Origin: Prorocentrum cordatum
Taxonomy: Eukaryota > Sar > Dinophyceae > Prorocentrales > Prorocentraceae
Assembly (NCBI GenBank): GCA_963575745.1
Contig: CAUYUJ010019624.1
Coordinates: 61,001-125,000, forward strand
Direction of reading: 5' to 3'
Length of the DNA: 64,000 nucleotides
Shown here: positions 1 to 10,214 of the stretch, piece by piece
Layout: each line of letters begins with the position of its first letter
Position numbering within the stretch: the stretch's first letter is position 1
Program-made: the position numbers and the translations under genes
Notes under the pieces: model-generated
What the model saw: the letters and a program-made list of their open reading frames with translations, nothing else
Database searches by the model: none
Told to the model about the DNA's origin: nothing

Positions 1-462
1 ATCATCAGCATCATCCTCATCCTCCTCCTCCTCCTCATCATCATCATCGTCATCGTCATCGTCATCGTCATCATCGTCATCATCGTCATCATCGTCATCA
101 GCATCAGCATCATCATCATGATCATCATCATCGTCGTCACATCATTTGGAGCGTCGGCCCACTGCGGCAGGGGACGGCCCCAAGGTTGCTCCAAGATCGT
201 CCAAGAAGGTTCGAAGTGCTCCATAATGATCCAAGAGGCCCCCAGGAGGGCGGCAAGAGCGAAACACGTCAAGGCCCCAAGAGGTCAAGGAGATGGCTCG
301 TGACCGACAAACGGTAAAAGGGATTTTGGGCCAAATCTGGCAGTGAGCGCCAAGCGGAGCCCAGACACGGAGTCAGGAACTGGGTCGAGATGGCTCGTGG
401 CACCATCATCATCATCATCAGCAGCAGCAGCATCATCATCACCATCATCGTCATCATCATCG

Positions 463-519
<57 letters not shown>

Positions 520-625
520 GCAGCATCATCATCATCACCATCATTATCACCATCATCATCATCGTCATCATCAGCATCATATCATCATCACCATCATCAC
601 CATCACCATCACCATGACCATCATC

Positions 626-657
<32 letters not shown>

Positions 658-752
658 CATCATCGTCATCGTCATCGTCATCGTCATCATCATCATCATC
701 ATCATCATCAGCATCATCGTCATCGTCCTCCTCCTCCTCCTCCTCCTCCTCG

Positions 753-822
<70 letters not shown>

Positions 823-850
823 CACTATCATCATCGTCGTCGTCGTCGTC
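1..850. repeat. CAT/ATC microsatellite in a larger tandem unit
   Basis: Two tracts of CAT (about 1-117 and 399-850) carry CGT, CCT and CAG variants, with a 250-base segment between them. Both tracts run into the same host phrase CGTCACATCATT (135 and 847), and a shorter copy of it lies at 917. The microsatellite is therefore part of a bigger duplicated unit. Poly-His, poly-Ser, poly-Ile and poly-Met frames here are reading frames of the repeat, not proteins. Confidence 0.95.
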
Positions 851-1149
851 ACATCATTGGGAACGTCGGCCCAAAACGGCCCGAGATCGCGTCAGACGCC
901 TCCCAGATGGCCCCATACATCATTTGGGACGTCGGCCCCAAACGGTCCCAGACGGCCCAAGATCGCGTCAGACGCCTCCAAAATGGCCCCATGCTGGCCC
1001 AAGAGGCCCCCGAGAGGGCTGCAAGAGTGAAACACGGCATGGCCCCAAGAGGCCGCGGAGAGGGCTCCAGACCTACAAAAAGGGCGAGGGATTTTGAGGC
1101 CAAATCCGGCAAGGAGCGCCAAACAAGCATCAGAGGCCCATGGTGCGCT

Positions 1150-1880
1150 GGAAGCCGTTTTGGGACCGCCTGTGCCTGTCTTAGGCTGCTGTTGGTGCTG
1201 TCTTTGGTGCGCTTTTGGCTGTCATCTTGGGGCCTCTGGGGATCGGAAAAGAGCCTCTCAGCGCTTCTTTTCGGCCTCCTGGAAGCCTGCTGTCTCGGGT
1301 GCCTCTTGGGTCGTGTTGAGGCCGTCCGGGGCTGTCTGGGGGTTGTCTGGGGCCGTCTTGGGCGTCTCTGGAGCAGTCTGGGGACCGTGTGGGGGCCGTC
1401 TTGGGCCGTCCTGGGCCGCTCTTAAGGCTGTCTTGGGTACCTCGTGGGCCGCCAGGGGCGCCTCAGGAGCCGTCCTAGGGCCATCTTGGGACCCTGTATG
1501 GCCGTCTTGGACGCTATGAAGAGGGCAAGCCCGGGAACTGCCAAAATGTACGTTCCCCCCAAAGGAATGGGACAATTTTTCGGTGTTCGGGCTCTCTTGG
1601 AGCTTTTCTTGGAGCCCAATTGTAGCGTTTTGGGGGCCTCTTGGGCCGTCTGGAGGCTGTCTGAAGGGTTGTCGAGCGCTCTGGGCGCGTCTCGGAGACC
1701 CTCTTGGACCGTCTTCGGCCGTCTGAGGGCCCTCTTGGGGGCCTCCTGGGGCGGCTCGGAGCGCTCTTGGGCCATCTTGGAAACGCGCCCGGGGCCTGCT
1801 GGGGCTCGCGAGGGCCGCCTGAGGGGGCCGGTCCACTGCCACCGCTCGGCCTATCCGCGAGCGCTGGGGCAGCCACTGTA
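1150..1880. repeat. 10/11-base GGCCGTCTTGG repeat field
   Basis: Tandem variants of GGCCGTCTTGG and GCGCCTCTTGG separate family D from a PPR pair. A link motif (AATGTACGTTCCCCC, then GGAATGGGACAATTTTT) is at 1541-1580. Confidence 0.85.
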
Positions 1881-1885
1881 GGAGA

Positions 1886-2098
1886 AGAGATGACGTTGCG
1901 CTCCAGCATCGCCTCCCGCATCTCACTCAGCAGCGCCAGCGCCCGCTGCCACTGCTCGCCCTTCTCGCACGCGCTGATCCCAGCGCAGTAGCTGATGGCG
2001 TCGGGCTCCAAGTTCGCCTCCCGCATCTCACTCAGCAGTATCAGGGCCCGCTGCCACTGCTCGCCCTTCTCGCACGCACTGATCCCAGCGCTGTAATT
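1886..2098 (-). pseudogene. PPR repeat pair
   Basis: Two consecutive 35-residue PPR motifs read on the minus strand: YSAGISACEKGEQWQRAL..., ending LEPDAIS, then YCAGISACEKGEQWQRAL..., ending LERNVIS. Each has the usual two-helix length. PPR proteins bind RNA in organelles through long arrays of such motifs, but a pair with no start codon, targeting peptide or further motifs cannot be a working protein alone. It is either one exon of a larger gene or a remnant. The following sequence turns straight into the 10/11-base repeat, and the preceding sequence is the HP1 hairpin at 2099, as in the other copies. I favour remnant. Confidence 0.7.
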
Positions 2099-2128
2099 GA
2101 CTAGGGCTGACCCGTGGACTACGTCCAC
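2099..2128. repeat. HP1 site 1
   Basis: GACTAGGGCTGACCC, then stem GTGGAC, loop TAC, GTCCAC. It is followed by the type i module (TTGCGGGGTGAAGG). Confidence 0.85.
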
Positions 2129-2230
2129 TTGCGGGGTGAAGGGGTGCTGTTGCAAGGCGATCAGGATGAATAGCGTCATGTTCGCCTTTCACACATCGCT
2201 GAGCGAGGAGACGGAGGAGTGTCTGGACGC
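2129..2230. repeat. Type i module
   Basis: TTGCGGGGTGAAGGGGTGCTG, then GCAAGGCGA and CAGGATGAATAGCGTCATG. The only other copy follows HP1 at 8766-8796 (8797-8860). The two copies differ by a few substitutions and diverge after the CGTCATGTT phrase. Confidence 0.7.
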
Positions 2231-2479
2231 CCCACCTGGGGCGCTCAATGGCTCCCTTGGGATCAGGTCGGGCTTTGTCGGTGCGTTGGGTCCGACCTTC
2301 TCGGGGCGTTCTGGGGCCGTGTGGGTGCCCTCTGAGGGGCCCCAAGACCACCAACACGCCTCCAAGATAGCTCCATAATGGCCGCCCGCCCAGCATCGGC
2401 GGGACCGACTCTAGGCCACCGCGCCGCCGACCGAGAATCCCGCCCGACGCGCCCTTGGCGGCCGCGCGCGCTTCCGGGG

Positions 2480-2640
2480 TCGGCCGAGGCGATTCTGGGC
2501 CACCAGAAGAGCGAAACACGGCATGGCCCCAAGAGGCCGCGGAGAGGGCTCCAGATCGACAAAAAGGGCGAAGGATTTTGAGGCCAAATCCGGCAAGGAG
2601 CGCCAAACAAGCATCAGAGGCCCATGGTGCGCTGGAAGCC
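2480..2640. repeat. Dispersed unit 'AAACACGGCATGGCC' (family D)
   Basis: The unit runs from AAACACGGCATGGCC through GGCGAAGGATTTTGAGGCC to CATCAGAGGCCCATGG. A near-identical copy is at 1020-1146, and more diverged copies are at 240-350 and 51595-51690. In the copies at 1020, 2480 and 51595 it leads into the 10/11-base repeat field, so it looks like a recurring boundary piece. No function is visible. Confidence 0.8.
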
Positions 2641-4035
2641 GTTTTGGGACCGTCTGTGGCCGTCTTTGGCTGCTGTTGGTGCTGTCTTCGGTGCTTCTCG
2701 GGCCGTGATCTTGGGGCCCCTGGGGGTCGTTTTGGAGTCTCTCAGCGCTTCTTTTCGGCCTCCTGGAAGCCTCCTGGGCTTGGGCTGTCTCGGGTGCCTC
2801 TTGGGCAGTGTGGAGGCGGTCCGGGGCCGTCTGAGGGTTGTCTGGGGCCGTCTTGGACGTCTCTGGAGCAGTCTGGGCACCGTCTGGGGGTCGTCTAAGG
2901 CCGTCCTGGGCCGCTCTTGAAGCTGTCTTAGGTGCCCCGTGGGCCGCCAGGGGCGCCTCATGAGCCGTCCTAGGGCCATCTTGGGCCTCTGTATGGCCGT
3001 CTTTGACGCTATGAAGAAGGCAAGCCCAGGAACTGCCAAAACGTACGTTTTCCCGAAGGAATGAGACGATTTTTAAATGTTCGGGCTCTCTTGGGGCTCG
3101 TCGTGGAGCCCACTTGGAGCGTCGTGGAAGCCTCTTGGGCCGCCTGCAGGCCATCTGAGGCGTTCTCGGGGCCGTCTGGGGGTTGTCTGGGGCCGCCTTG
3201 GGCGTCGCCGGAGCAATCTGGGCACCGTCGGGGGGTCGTCTTGGGCCGTCCTGAGCCGCTCTTGAGGCTGTCTTGGGTACCCCGTGGGCCGCCAGGGGCG
3301 CCTCAGGAGCCGTCCTAGGGCCATCTTGGGACCCTGTATGGCCGTCTTGGACGCTATGAAGAGGGCAAGCCCGGGAACTGCTATAATGTACGTTTTCCAG
3401 AAGAAACGGGACGATTTTTCAATGTTTAGGCTCTCTTGGGGCTCGTCGTGGAGCCCACTTGGAGCGTTTTGGAAGCCTCTTGGGCCGCCTGCAGGCCATC
3501 TGAGGCGTTCTCGGGGCCGTCTGGGGGTTGCCTGGGTCCGCCTTGGGCGTCTCTGGAGCAGCCTGGGCACCGTCGGGGGGTCGTCTTGGGCCGTCCTGGG
3601 CCGCTCTTGAGGCTGTCTTGGGTAATTGCCCCGTGGGCCGCCAGGGGCGCCTCAGTAGCTGTCCTGGGGTCGTCGTGGGCGGTCTTGGGGCCCTCATGGG
3701 AGCATCGTAGGGCAATCTTGGGGGCCTCTATGACCGTCGTGGACGCGTCGGAAACGAAAAGCACGATTATGCCCCACATACCCGTTTTCCGACGGGAATG
3801 GGAAGATTTTGGCCTCTTGGGTCTCTCCTGGGAGGTCCTCCAGGGCCGTCTTGGGAGTCTCTGGGGACGTCTTGGGACCACTTGGGCGCCTTTTGGGCTG
3901 GCTTGGGGCCGTCTTGGGCCGTCTTGAGCCGCTCTTGGAGCCCTCTTGGGCTCTTGGGCCGCACGGGGTCCGTCTGGGCCCGTCCGAGGGCGGTTTTGCG
4001 ACTTTGGGTCCCCCGCCATTCTGGCACGCGGCTCC
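2640..4035. repeat. 10/11-base repeat field with three link motifs
   Basis: Three successive sub-blocks each end in a phrase like GGACGCTATGAAGAGGGCAA and a link motif, at about 3040, 3385 and 3780. The first two blocks are close copies of each other (3070-3360 and 3430-3620), so the field has expanded by block duplication as well as by short-unit change. Confidence 0.85.
3385..3420. repeat. Link motif (representative copy)
   Basis: A recurring phrase of about 40 bases, AATGTACGTTTTCC, about five variable bases, then GAATGGGACGATTTTT, joins one sub-block of the 10/11 repeat to the next. Other copies begin near 1541, 3040, 3780, 8216, 11580, 16979, 17678, 18080, 20003, 28418, 29115, 34945, 52070, 52415, 52757, 54228, 61990 and 62268. 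On the minus strand many copies keep one reading frame (NVHF ... RAFRFR), so an exon origin cannot be excluded. Confidence 0.75.
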
Positions 4036-4052
4036 CCTGGCGTTAGAATATA

Positions 4053-4082
4053 GACTAGGGCTGACCCGTGGACTCCGTCCAT
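4053..4082. repeat. HP1 site 2
   Basis: Stem GTGGAC / GTCCAT with a TCC loop; the outer pair is G-T. Type ii module follows. Confidence 0.85.
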
Positions 4083-5010
4083 GACGTCTTTCTGGACTGG
4101 TTCTCGGAGGAACGGCGGAGATTGTGCCGAAAATCTGTAAACACGGCGGCGGCTCGGGCGGCGGCAGCGAGACCGCGCCTTCGTGTCCGAGCTCTTGCAG
4201 CGCTCGAGCAGCTTGGCCCCGGCGCACGGCTCGTTCACCCCCCTCCTATTGAGGGCAGTTTCGAAGTCTCTCGGGGATGTGCGTCAAAGTCGAAGCCCAT
4301 CTGAGGCGTCTCAGGAGCGCCTGGGGTAGGGCTCGGGAGGCCATCGGGGAAAGCCACCGAAAGCGCTGGAGAGGCTCGCAAGGGTCTACAGGGAGGGCCC
4401 GAGAGCTTCAAGAAGGTTTGAAATTTAGTAGGACCTCGACGGAAACCGCTGTTGGTTCGGCCATCACCTCCGGGCACGCCTTGACGGTGCGATCCTGTCG
4501 CATCGCCGCCAACGGGAGGGTTTCTTCGCCCTGTCCCATTCTGTTCGCCCAGAGGGTCTGTGGAGGCCTCCGGGCGAACAGAACGGGACAGGGCAAGGAA
4601 TGGGGGAGACTTGTCCGAATCTCCAGGGCCCCCCCGGTGCTCGTCCGAAGAGGGCGGAGAGGTCTCTGGGTCATATCAATTTGCTGCTGTCCCAGGGGTC
4701 CGGTCTGGTTGGCCCGAAGAGATTGCCAAGGCCCCTGTGGGAACATAATGGCACAGCATATCGGGCAAAGGGGGGCGGTAGCTGGCCTGTCAGACCTGGC
4801 CTTCGACTTCTGCCCAAGCGGCGCGGCGCCCACGGGCCTCAAGGGTTGGCAACCCGCGGGGTGTCCTCTTGTTCGCCCAGAGGGTTGGAGGAGGTCTCCA
4901 TGCGAACAGAATGGGGCAAGACAAGGAATGTGGGAGACTTGTCGCAAGCTCCCGTGCCCCTCAAATGTTCGCCCGAAGGGTATGGGGCCGTGTTGGCTCC
5001 CTCAAAGAAC
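4083..5010. repeat. Type ii module (oldest-looking copy)
   Basis: It begins TCTTTCTGGACTGGTTCTCGG and runs through GAGACCGCGCCTTCGTGTCC, CCCCCCTCCTATTGAGG and two foldbacks (4529-4593 and about 4866-4916). Fuller copies are at 12014-12790, 20557-21480 and 48413-49340; shorter ones are at 6887-7020, 53054-53465 and 63701-63800. The minus-strand frame LLERCKSSDTKARSR is conserved in most copies, but so are neighbouring non-coding bases, so recent duplication explains this as well as coding does. Confidence 0.8.
4529..4593. repeat. 22-bp foldback
   Basis: Arms 4529-4550 and 4572-4593 pair over 22 positions with one A/C mismatch (CCCTGTCCCATTCTG...GCCC against GGGCGAAC...GGGACAGGG), around a 21-base loop. 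Copies at 21007-21065 and 48863-48921 keep 19-position arms with the same single mismatch. The copy near 12465-12515 is decayed. Confidence 0.85.
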
Positions 5011-5960
5011 CGTCTAGGCCCGTCTTGAGGGCGCCGTGTGCCGTGAGGGGGCCGTCTTGGTTCGTCGTGGGTCCCTCATGGGCGCGTCCGTGGACCGTCC
5101 TGGGCCCATCGGGGGCCGTGTTGGCACTCTCTTGGGGCTGTCTTGGAGCCGTCTTAGGCCGTGAGGGGGCCGTCTTGGCCCGTCCTGGGCCCCTCGTGTG
5201 CGCCTCCTTGGGCCGTCCTGGGCCCAGCAGGGGCCGTGTTGGCACTCTCTTGGGGCTGTCTTGGAGCCCTCTTGGGCCGTCGCAGCGCGCCTTGGGTTGT
5301 GCTGGGGCCGTCTTGGCCCGTCTGGGGGCCTTCCTGGGCGCTTCCTCGGACCCTCGTGGGCCTTTCTGGGGCCCATTACGACGTCCGACAGCCGAAACGG
5401 CGGGAAACGCAAGGGCTGCAATTCACGATTTTTGCCTGTCGGGGCTCTCTTGCCGTCTTGGCCCGTCTTGAGGCCCCGACCGGGCGCCTCCTTGGGCCGT
5501 CCTGGGCCCATCTGTGGCCGTGTTGGCAGCCTCCTGGGGCCGTTTTGGAGTCGTCTTGGGCCGTCTTGCGCGCGCCTTGGGCCGTGCTGGGCCCGTCTGG
5601 GGCCGTGTTGGCACCCTCTTGGGGCTGTCTAGGAGCCGTCTTGGGCCGTCTTCAGCGGTCCTTGGGCCGTGCTGGGGCGGTCTTGGCCCGTCTTGGGGCC
5701 CTCCTGGGAGCCTCCTGGGGGCGTGTTGGGCAGTGTTGGGGCGGCCTTGAAGTCGTCAAGGGCTGCTTCGAGTGTCCGAACGGTGAATTGGCGGCAAGCG
5801 GAATATCTGTGGACAAAACCTAAGAACACAAACGATCTTTACCTCTCGGGACCCTCTTGTGAGGCCTTTTGGAGGCCACTCGGAGCGCCTGGGCGCTCAC
5901 TTGGGTCGTGTCGTGCCCACCTGAGGGGCCTCGTGGGCGGTCCCCGCACGGCCCGGTTCC
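4985..5960. repeat. 10/11-base repeat field
   Basis: It follows type ii directly, as at 12790 and 21480. Phrases such as GGGCCGTGTTGGCACCCTCT recur every 100-200 bases. It ends in a decayed PPR stub (CTGCATTGTAGTATAGAG) at HP1. Confidence 0.85.
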
Positions 5961-5975
5961 CTGCATTGTAGTATA

Positions 5976-6005
5976 GAGTAGGGCTGACCCGTGGATTACG
6001 TCCAC
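5976..6005. repeat. HP1 site 3
   Basis: Stem GTGGAT / GTCCAC with loop TAC; the inner pair is T-G. Downstream (TCGCGGGGGGAGGGG) is a distant type i-like sequence. Confidence 0.75.
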
Positions 6006-6009
6006 TCGC

Positions 6010-6850
6010 GGGGGGAGGGGGAGTGCCGCCAGGCGTATTCAGTCACGTTAGGCGCCACGTTGGTTTCCGAAAAGCGCATCTCCAGTCCTTGTGCGCCGAG
6101 GCACTTGTGGAGCCGTGGAGAGCTTGAAGACAAAATTTAACGCCTGGGCAGTGTGTGAAATCTGTCCGCGGCAGGCTGGAGGCCTCAGCGATGGACCCCG
6201 GGAGCGCGCACACAATTTACCACGCCACCCTCGCCTTAAATGTTGTCCTCGAACTCGGGGGGCGCGGGACCCTCACGTTAAATCTCCGTCTCGGGCCCAG
6301 ACCCCGCGTCAAATTTCGCCCTCGAGTGGTCATGCCGCGCACTGTGGCTCCCTTGGTGGGCCTCCATGGGCTCGAGTCGGAGCCGTCGCAGGCGGCGTCG
6401 GGAGGCTCCTGGGGCGTCTTGGCGCTATCCTTGAGGGTCTGGGGCCGTCTGGAGCCATTCCAGGGCTCCCTGCGGGCATCGTCGGCGGCTGGAGCCTGCC
6501 AAAAGCGGGGTGGGTGAGCTCTTTCAAAAACTGAAATGCCATGCATGGTTTTGGCCTCTTCGGAGTGTCGCTGGAGCCCTCGCATTTCGAGAATCGGGCG
6601 ACTCGGCGCGTCGGTTTGCGCCAGAGGACAAAATTTAACGCCTGGGTAGCGTGTTAAATTTTGTCCGCGCCAGGGCCTGGGACTCAACCCTCGGCCCCTT
6701 GCCGCGCGGACGAAATTTGACACGGCACATTCGCACGAAATCTCGTCCTCGGGCGAGGAGGGCGCATTGAATGTCGTCCTCGAGCTCGCCTTAGTCGCCC
6801 AGGGGCGTTTTACCAGGTTTTGATTGGCAGGTCCTCTTTGCCTGCAATGT
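6010..6850. repeat. Islands of TTAAATTTTGTCC inverted repeats
   Basis: This is one of the few stretches with little 10/11 repeat. Short AT-rich phrases (GACAAAATTTAACGCC, TTAAATGTTGTCCTCG, CAAATTTCGCCCTCGAG, GACGAAATTTGACACG) recur in both orientations. The best pair is 6626-6639 and 6653-6666, a perfect 14-bp inverted repeat (GGACAAAATTTAAC / GTTAAATTTTGTCC) around 13 bases; a decayed version is at 6130-6165. No convincing gene. Confidence 0.7.
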
Positions 6851-6856
6851 AAGTGA

Positions 6857-6886
6857 GACTAGGGCTGGCCCGTGGACTCCGTCCAC
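6857..6886. repeat. HP1 site 4
   Basis: GACTAGGGCTGGCCC, then GTGGAC TCC GTCCAC. A short type ii module follows (GGCATCTTTCTGGACTGG) and breaks off near 7020. Confidence 0.85.
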
Positions 6887-7160
6887 GGCATCTTTCTGGA
6901 CTGGTTCTCGGAGGAACGGCGGAGATTCTGCCGAAAACCTATGAGCACGGCGGCGGCAGGGAGACCGCGCCTTCGTGTCCGAGCTCTTGCGGCGCTCCAG
7001 CAGCTTGGCCGTCGCGGGGCCGCCGTCGTCGCTGTCATCGTCGGCGTCGTTGTCGTCGCCGCCGCGAGGCCGCCGTCGTACCCGTCGGCGTCGTTGTCGT
7101 GGTGGTGGTCGTGGTCGTCGTGGGTTGTGGGCACCGGAACGGGGCTGGCGACGTCGGTAG

Positions 7161-7184
7161 GACTGACCCGTCGACTCCGTCCAC
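7161..7184. repeat. HP1 site 5 (decayed)
   Basis: GACTGACCC, then GTCGAC TCC GTCCAC; five of six stem positions pair. The upstream GACTAGG half is altered to GTAGGACTG. Confidence 0.55.
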
Positions 7185-7189
7185 GAAAT

Positions 7190-7388
7190 CTGCACGAACT
7201 GGCATCTGATTGTGGGGCCCGACCTCACATTCTGTGCATGCTACTGCGTGCTGCTGCTTGCTGCCGCTTTTGTGTACTCTTGGTAATGCTTGAGGCCGCT
7301 GCTACGTGTTCTTGCTGCCTGTGGCTGCAGATTGTTGCTGATGGCCAGTTCCGCTTGGTGCGTGCTTCTACCCGCTGCCTGCCGCTGC

Positions 7389-7434
<46 letters not shown>

Positions 7435-7740
7435 GTGCCGCCGCTGCTGCTGTCTGCTTCGTGCCCAAGGGAGAGATCGATGCTGCCCCAGGGCACTCGA
7501 AATGTCGAACGGTGGACTGTGCATGGGGGCTCACTGTGGACGCGCAGGGAGCCACGTACTTTTGTGCGCCGTCTCCGCGCTCCTCTGGGATCAGACTGTG
7601 TTGGGGACTGCGCTCCCTGGAGGCCTCTGGTGTATCTCGCCTCACTTGGGCGGCAGCGGCGAATGGCGCACTGGAGCTGGGAGGCAATAGTAAAGGGAAG
7701 TAGCGCCCATGTTGCTGTTCATTATTCGGCGCTCTTTCGC
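7190..7740. repeat. Unique segment with a CTG/TGC tract
   Basis: The sequence is rich in TGCTGC, with a pure trinucleotide run near 7387-7432. Open frames give poly-Leu, poly-Ala or poly-Ser depending on frame, so none is favoured as coding. The rest (7440-7700) shows no family resemblance to other parts of the window. Confidence 0.7.
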
Positions 7741-7860
7741 TCGCGCCCGCACCCACAGAGGAGGGCAACGCTCCCTATGCGGCCACGGATGGCGGGCTTT
7801 CTTCTCCTTAGGAACCGTTTGGGGGCCTCTCGGGGTTTCATTTTGGCCTCCTGTGGGCCT
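7727..7860. repeat. 'CGCACCCACGGAGGAGGGCA' unit
   Basis: CTCGCGCCCGCACCCACAGAGGAGGGCAACGCTCC, then GATGGCGGGC and GGAACCGTTTGGGGGCCTCT. Related units are at 24787-25080 (tandem) and 53765-53880, and part of the unit is at 19040-19300. Each leads into a 10/11 repeat field, so this is another field-initiating module. In no copy does a preferred reading frame emerge. Confidence 0.7.
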
Positions 7861-8500
7861 TTTGGGGCCCCCTTGGACAATCTTGCGGCCTCCTGGGGGC
7901 CGCTTGGGGCCCTCTTGGGCCGTCTTGGGTACCCCTTGGGCCGGCTTTGGGCCATCTGAGGCTGTCTTGGACGCCTATGGAGCGGCTTGGGGCCTTGTTG
8001 GGGCCGTCTTTGGCCGCTCTAGGGGCTGCCTTGGGTGACTCTTGGGGCGTCGTGGGCGCAACAGGTGCGGTCCTGGGGCCGTCTTGGGTCGTCCTGGGGC
8101 CGTCTTGGGCCGTCTTGGGGCCCTCATGGGGCGCTCCTGAAGCGTTCTAAGGCGATCTAGGGGGCGTGAATTGTCTTCTTGGACGCTTTGAAAACGGAAA
8201 GCACGGGAATTGCGAAAATGTACGTTTCCCCTAAGGACTGGGACGATTTTTGCTTGTGCGTGCTCTCTCGGGACTCTTCTTGGAGCCCACTTCGAGCCTT
8301 TCGGGAGCCTCTGAGACCGTCTGGGGGCTATGTTGGGCGTGTGCGAGCGCTCTTGGACCGTCTCGGAGGCCCTCTTGGACCGTCTTGGGCCGCTCTTGGG
8401 GGGCTCTGGGGTCGTCTCGGAACGCTCGTGGGCCTCCTGGAAGCGCGCCAGGGCCTGCTGGGGCTCGCAGGAGCCCGCAGGGGCCCCGCCGGAGGGCTCT
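7800..8500. repeat. 10/11-base repeat field
   Basis: It runs from the GATGGCGGGC unit through a link motif at 8216 to a PPR pair. 53850-54540 has the same order of phrases and is a diverged duplicate. Confidence 0.85.
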
Positions 8501-8556
8501 ACTGAGATCTGGCTTTTTTCCTTCAGGCACGCGCTTCTGCTGGCCATGTAGGAGAG

Positions 8557-8765
8557 ATGACGCCAGGCTCCAGCTTCGAGTACCGCATCTCGCTCAGCAG
8601 CGCCAGCGCCCGCTGCCACTGCTCGCACTTCTCGCACGCGCTGATCCCGGCGCAGTAGCTGATGACGTTGCGCTCCAGCATCGCCTCCCGCATCTCGCTC
8701 AGCAGCGCCAGCGCCCGCTGCCACTGCTCGCCCTTCTCGCACGCGCTGATCCCAGCATTGTAGCT
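8557..8765 (-). pseudogene. PPR repeat pair
   Basis: Two minus-strand PPR motifs, YNAGISACEKGEQWQRAL... ending RNVIS, and YCAGISACEKCEQWQRAL..., with C replacing G in the second EKG. A third is cut short near 8556. It sits between HP1 at 8766 and a 10/11 field, the usual arrangement. No start codon or other gene parts are seen. Confidence 0.7.
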
Positions 8766-8796
8766 GACCAGGGCTGACCCGTGGACTACTGTCCAC
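8766..8796. repeat. HP1 site 6
   Basis: Stem GTGGAC, four-base loop TACT, GTCCAC. Type i module follows. Confidence 0.85.
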
Positions 8797-9255
8797 TTGC
8801 GGGGTGAAGGGGTGCTGCCGCAAGGCGAGCAGGATGAATGGCGTCATGTTTCCCTGCCACATATCGCTGAGCTGCGTGGGCGCCAGGTAGCGCTGCGCCC
8901 GTCTGGGAGCCCCCAACGAGCCCCCGGCGACACCGACGACGGCGGCGGCGACCACGAGCTGCAAGGCTGGGCTGGTCCGATTCAGGGCCACCGGCCCGCC
9001 CGCCCCGAGTCGGCGGTGCCGATTCTGGGCGGCCCCTGGCCCGCCGCTCCAGAGTCCTGCCCCTCGCTCCCAGGGCCACGCGCGCCTCCCCAGACCCCCG
9101 ACGTCATTACCTAACAGCTTTTGCTGATAGGTTTCTAGTGGTCTCAAAGGAGAGCAGCAGATGACTCCACAGGGGGGTCGGGGCGGGACCCGGAACGGCT
9201 GCCGCCGAAGCCGAAATCGCTTGGGACATCCTCGCAAAATCGCTCTTGGTGCTCC

Positions 9256-9545
9256 CAGAACTCCATTCCCGGGCCACATTTTGGATGCCCGGAGCCAACT
9301 GTAGGCCACTTCGTGCTCTTCGACTTCCCAGAACTCCATTCCCGGGCCACATTTTGGATGCCCGGAGCCAACTGTAGGCCACTTCGTGCTCTTCGATTTC
9401 CCAGAACTCCATTCCCGGGCCACATTTTGGATGCCCGGAGCCAACTGTAGGCCACTTCGTGCTCTTCAAGTTCCCAGAACTCCATTCATTTTGAATGCCC
9501 GGAGCCAACTGTTTCGAGTTCCCAGAACTCCATTCCTGGGCCATT
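9256..9545. repeat. 73-bp minisatellite
   Basis: CAGAACTCCATTCCCGGGCC starts at 9256, 9329, 9402 and 9475, exactly 73 bases apart. A fifth, shortened copy begins at 9523. The only clear differences are ACTT/ATTT/AAGT and an internal deletion in the fourth copy. Confidence 0.95.
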
Positions 9546-9549
9546 TTGA

Positions 9550-9885
9550 ATGCTGAGGCAGGCTGATGCTGCGGCCGAGGCAGGCTGAGGCTGAGGCAGG
9601 CTGAGGCTGAGGCCGAGGCTGAAGGCAGACTGAGGCTGAGGCTGAGGCTGAGGCTGAGGCTGAGGCTGAGGCTGAGGCTGAGGCTGAGGCTGATGAGGCT
9701 GAGGCAGGCTGAGGCTGAGGCTGAGGCTGATGCAGGCTGAGGCTGAGGCAGGCTGAGGCTGAGGCCGAGGCTGAAGGCAGACTGAGGCTGAGGCTGAAGC
9801 AGGCTGAGGCTGAGGCTGAGGCAGGCTGAGGCTGAGGCAGGCTGAGGCTGAGGCTGAGGCAGGCTGAGGCTGAGGCTGTGACTGC
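9550..9885. repeat. GAGGCT hexamer tract
   Basis: Near-pure GAGGCT with GAGGCA, GAGGCC and GATGAG variants. Minus-strand frames give Ser/Leu/Pro/Gln-rich nonsense. It follows the 73-bp minisatellite directly. Confidence 0.95.
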
Positions 9886-10214
9886 GACTGCCGTTGCCGC
9901 TGCGACTGTCATCGCGAATGCGACTACGACTGCGAGAACAGCAGAATTCGACAACTGGATTTTCATCTGAATCTTAAGGGGAATGCTTTCAGATATGCTT
10001 CTACACATCGCTGTTAGGTTGCTTTGCTGGGATAATGATTTTTTCATGACGTCGACCCCCAGAGATCTCGACCCATTCCCCAGGACCGGTTTTTCATCCT
10101 GAGTCGTTTTTTGAAGCTCCCGAGGCCCGGTGAGGGCCCCTGGAGGCCGAACATTAAGGAAAAACCGCCCGTCATGTTTTTTTCATTGCTCGAGGGGGTC
10201 TGGGTATGGGCCCC

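Noticed and set aside
343-1425. A poly-Ser/poly-His protein at the window start.
   Set aside because: It is a reading frame of the CAT microsatellite; the other frames give equally long poly-Ile and poly-Met.
9256-9545. Possible CRISPR array.
   Set aside because: Units are 73 bases, contiguous and without spacers. The 102-bp array at 25.5 kb is likewise contiguous.
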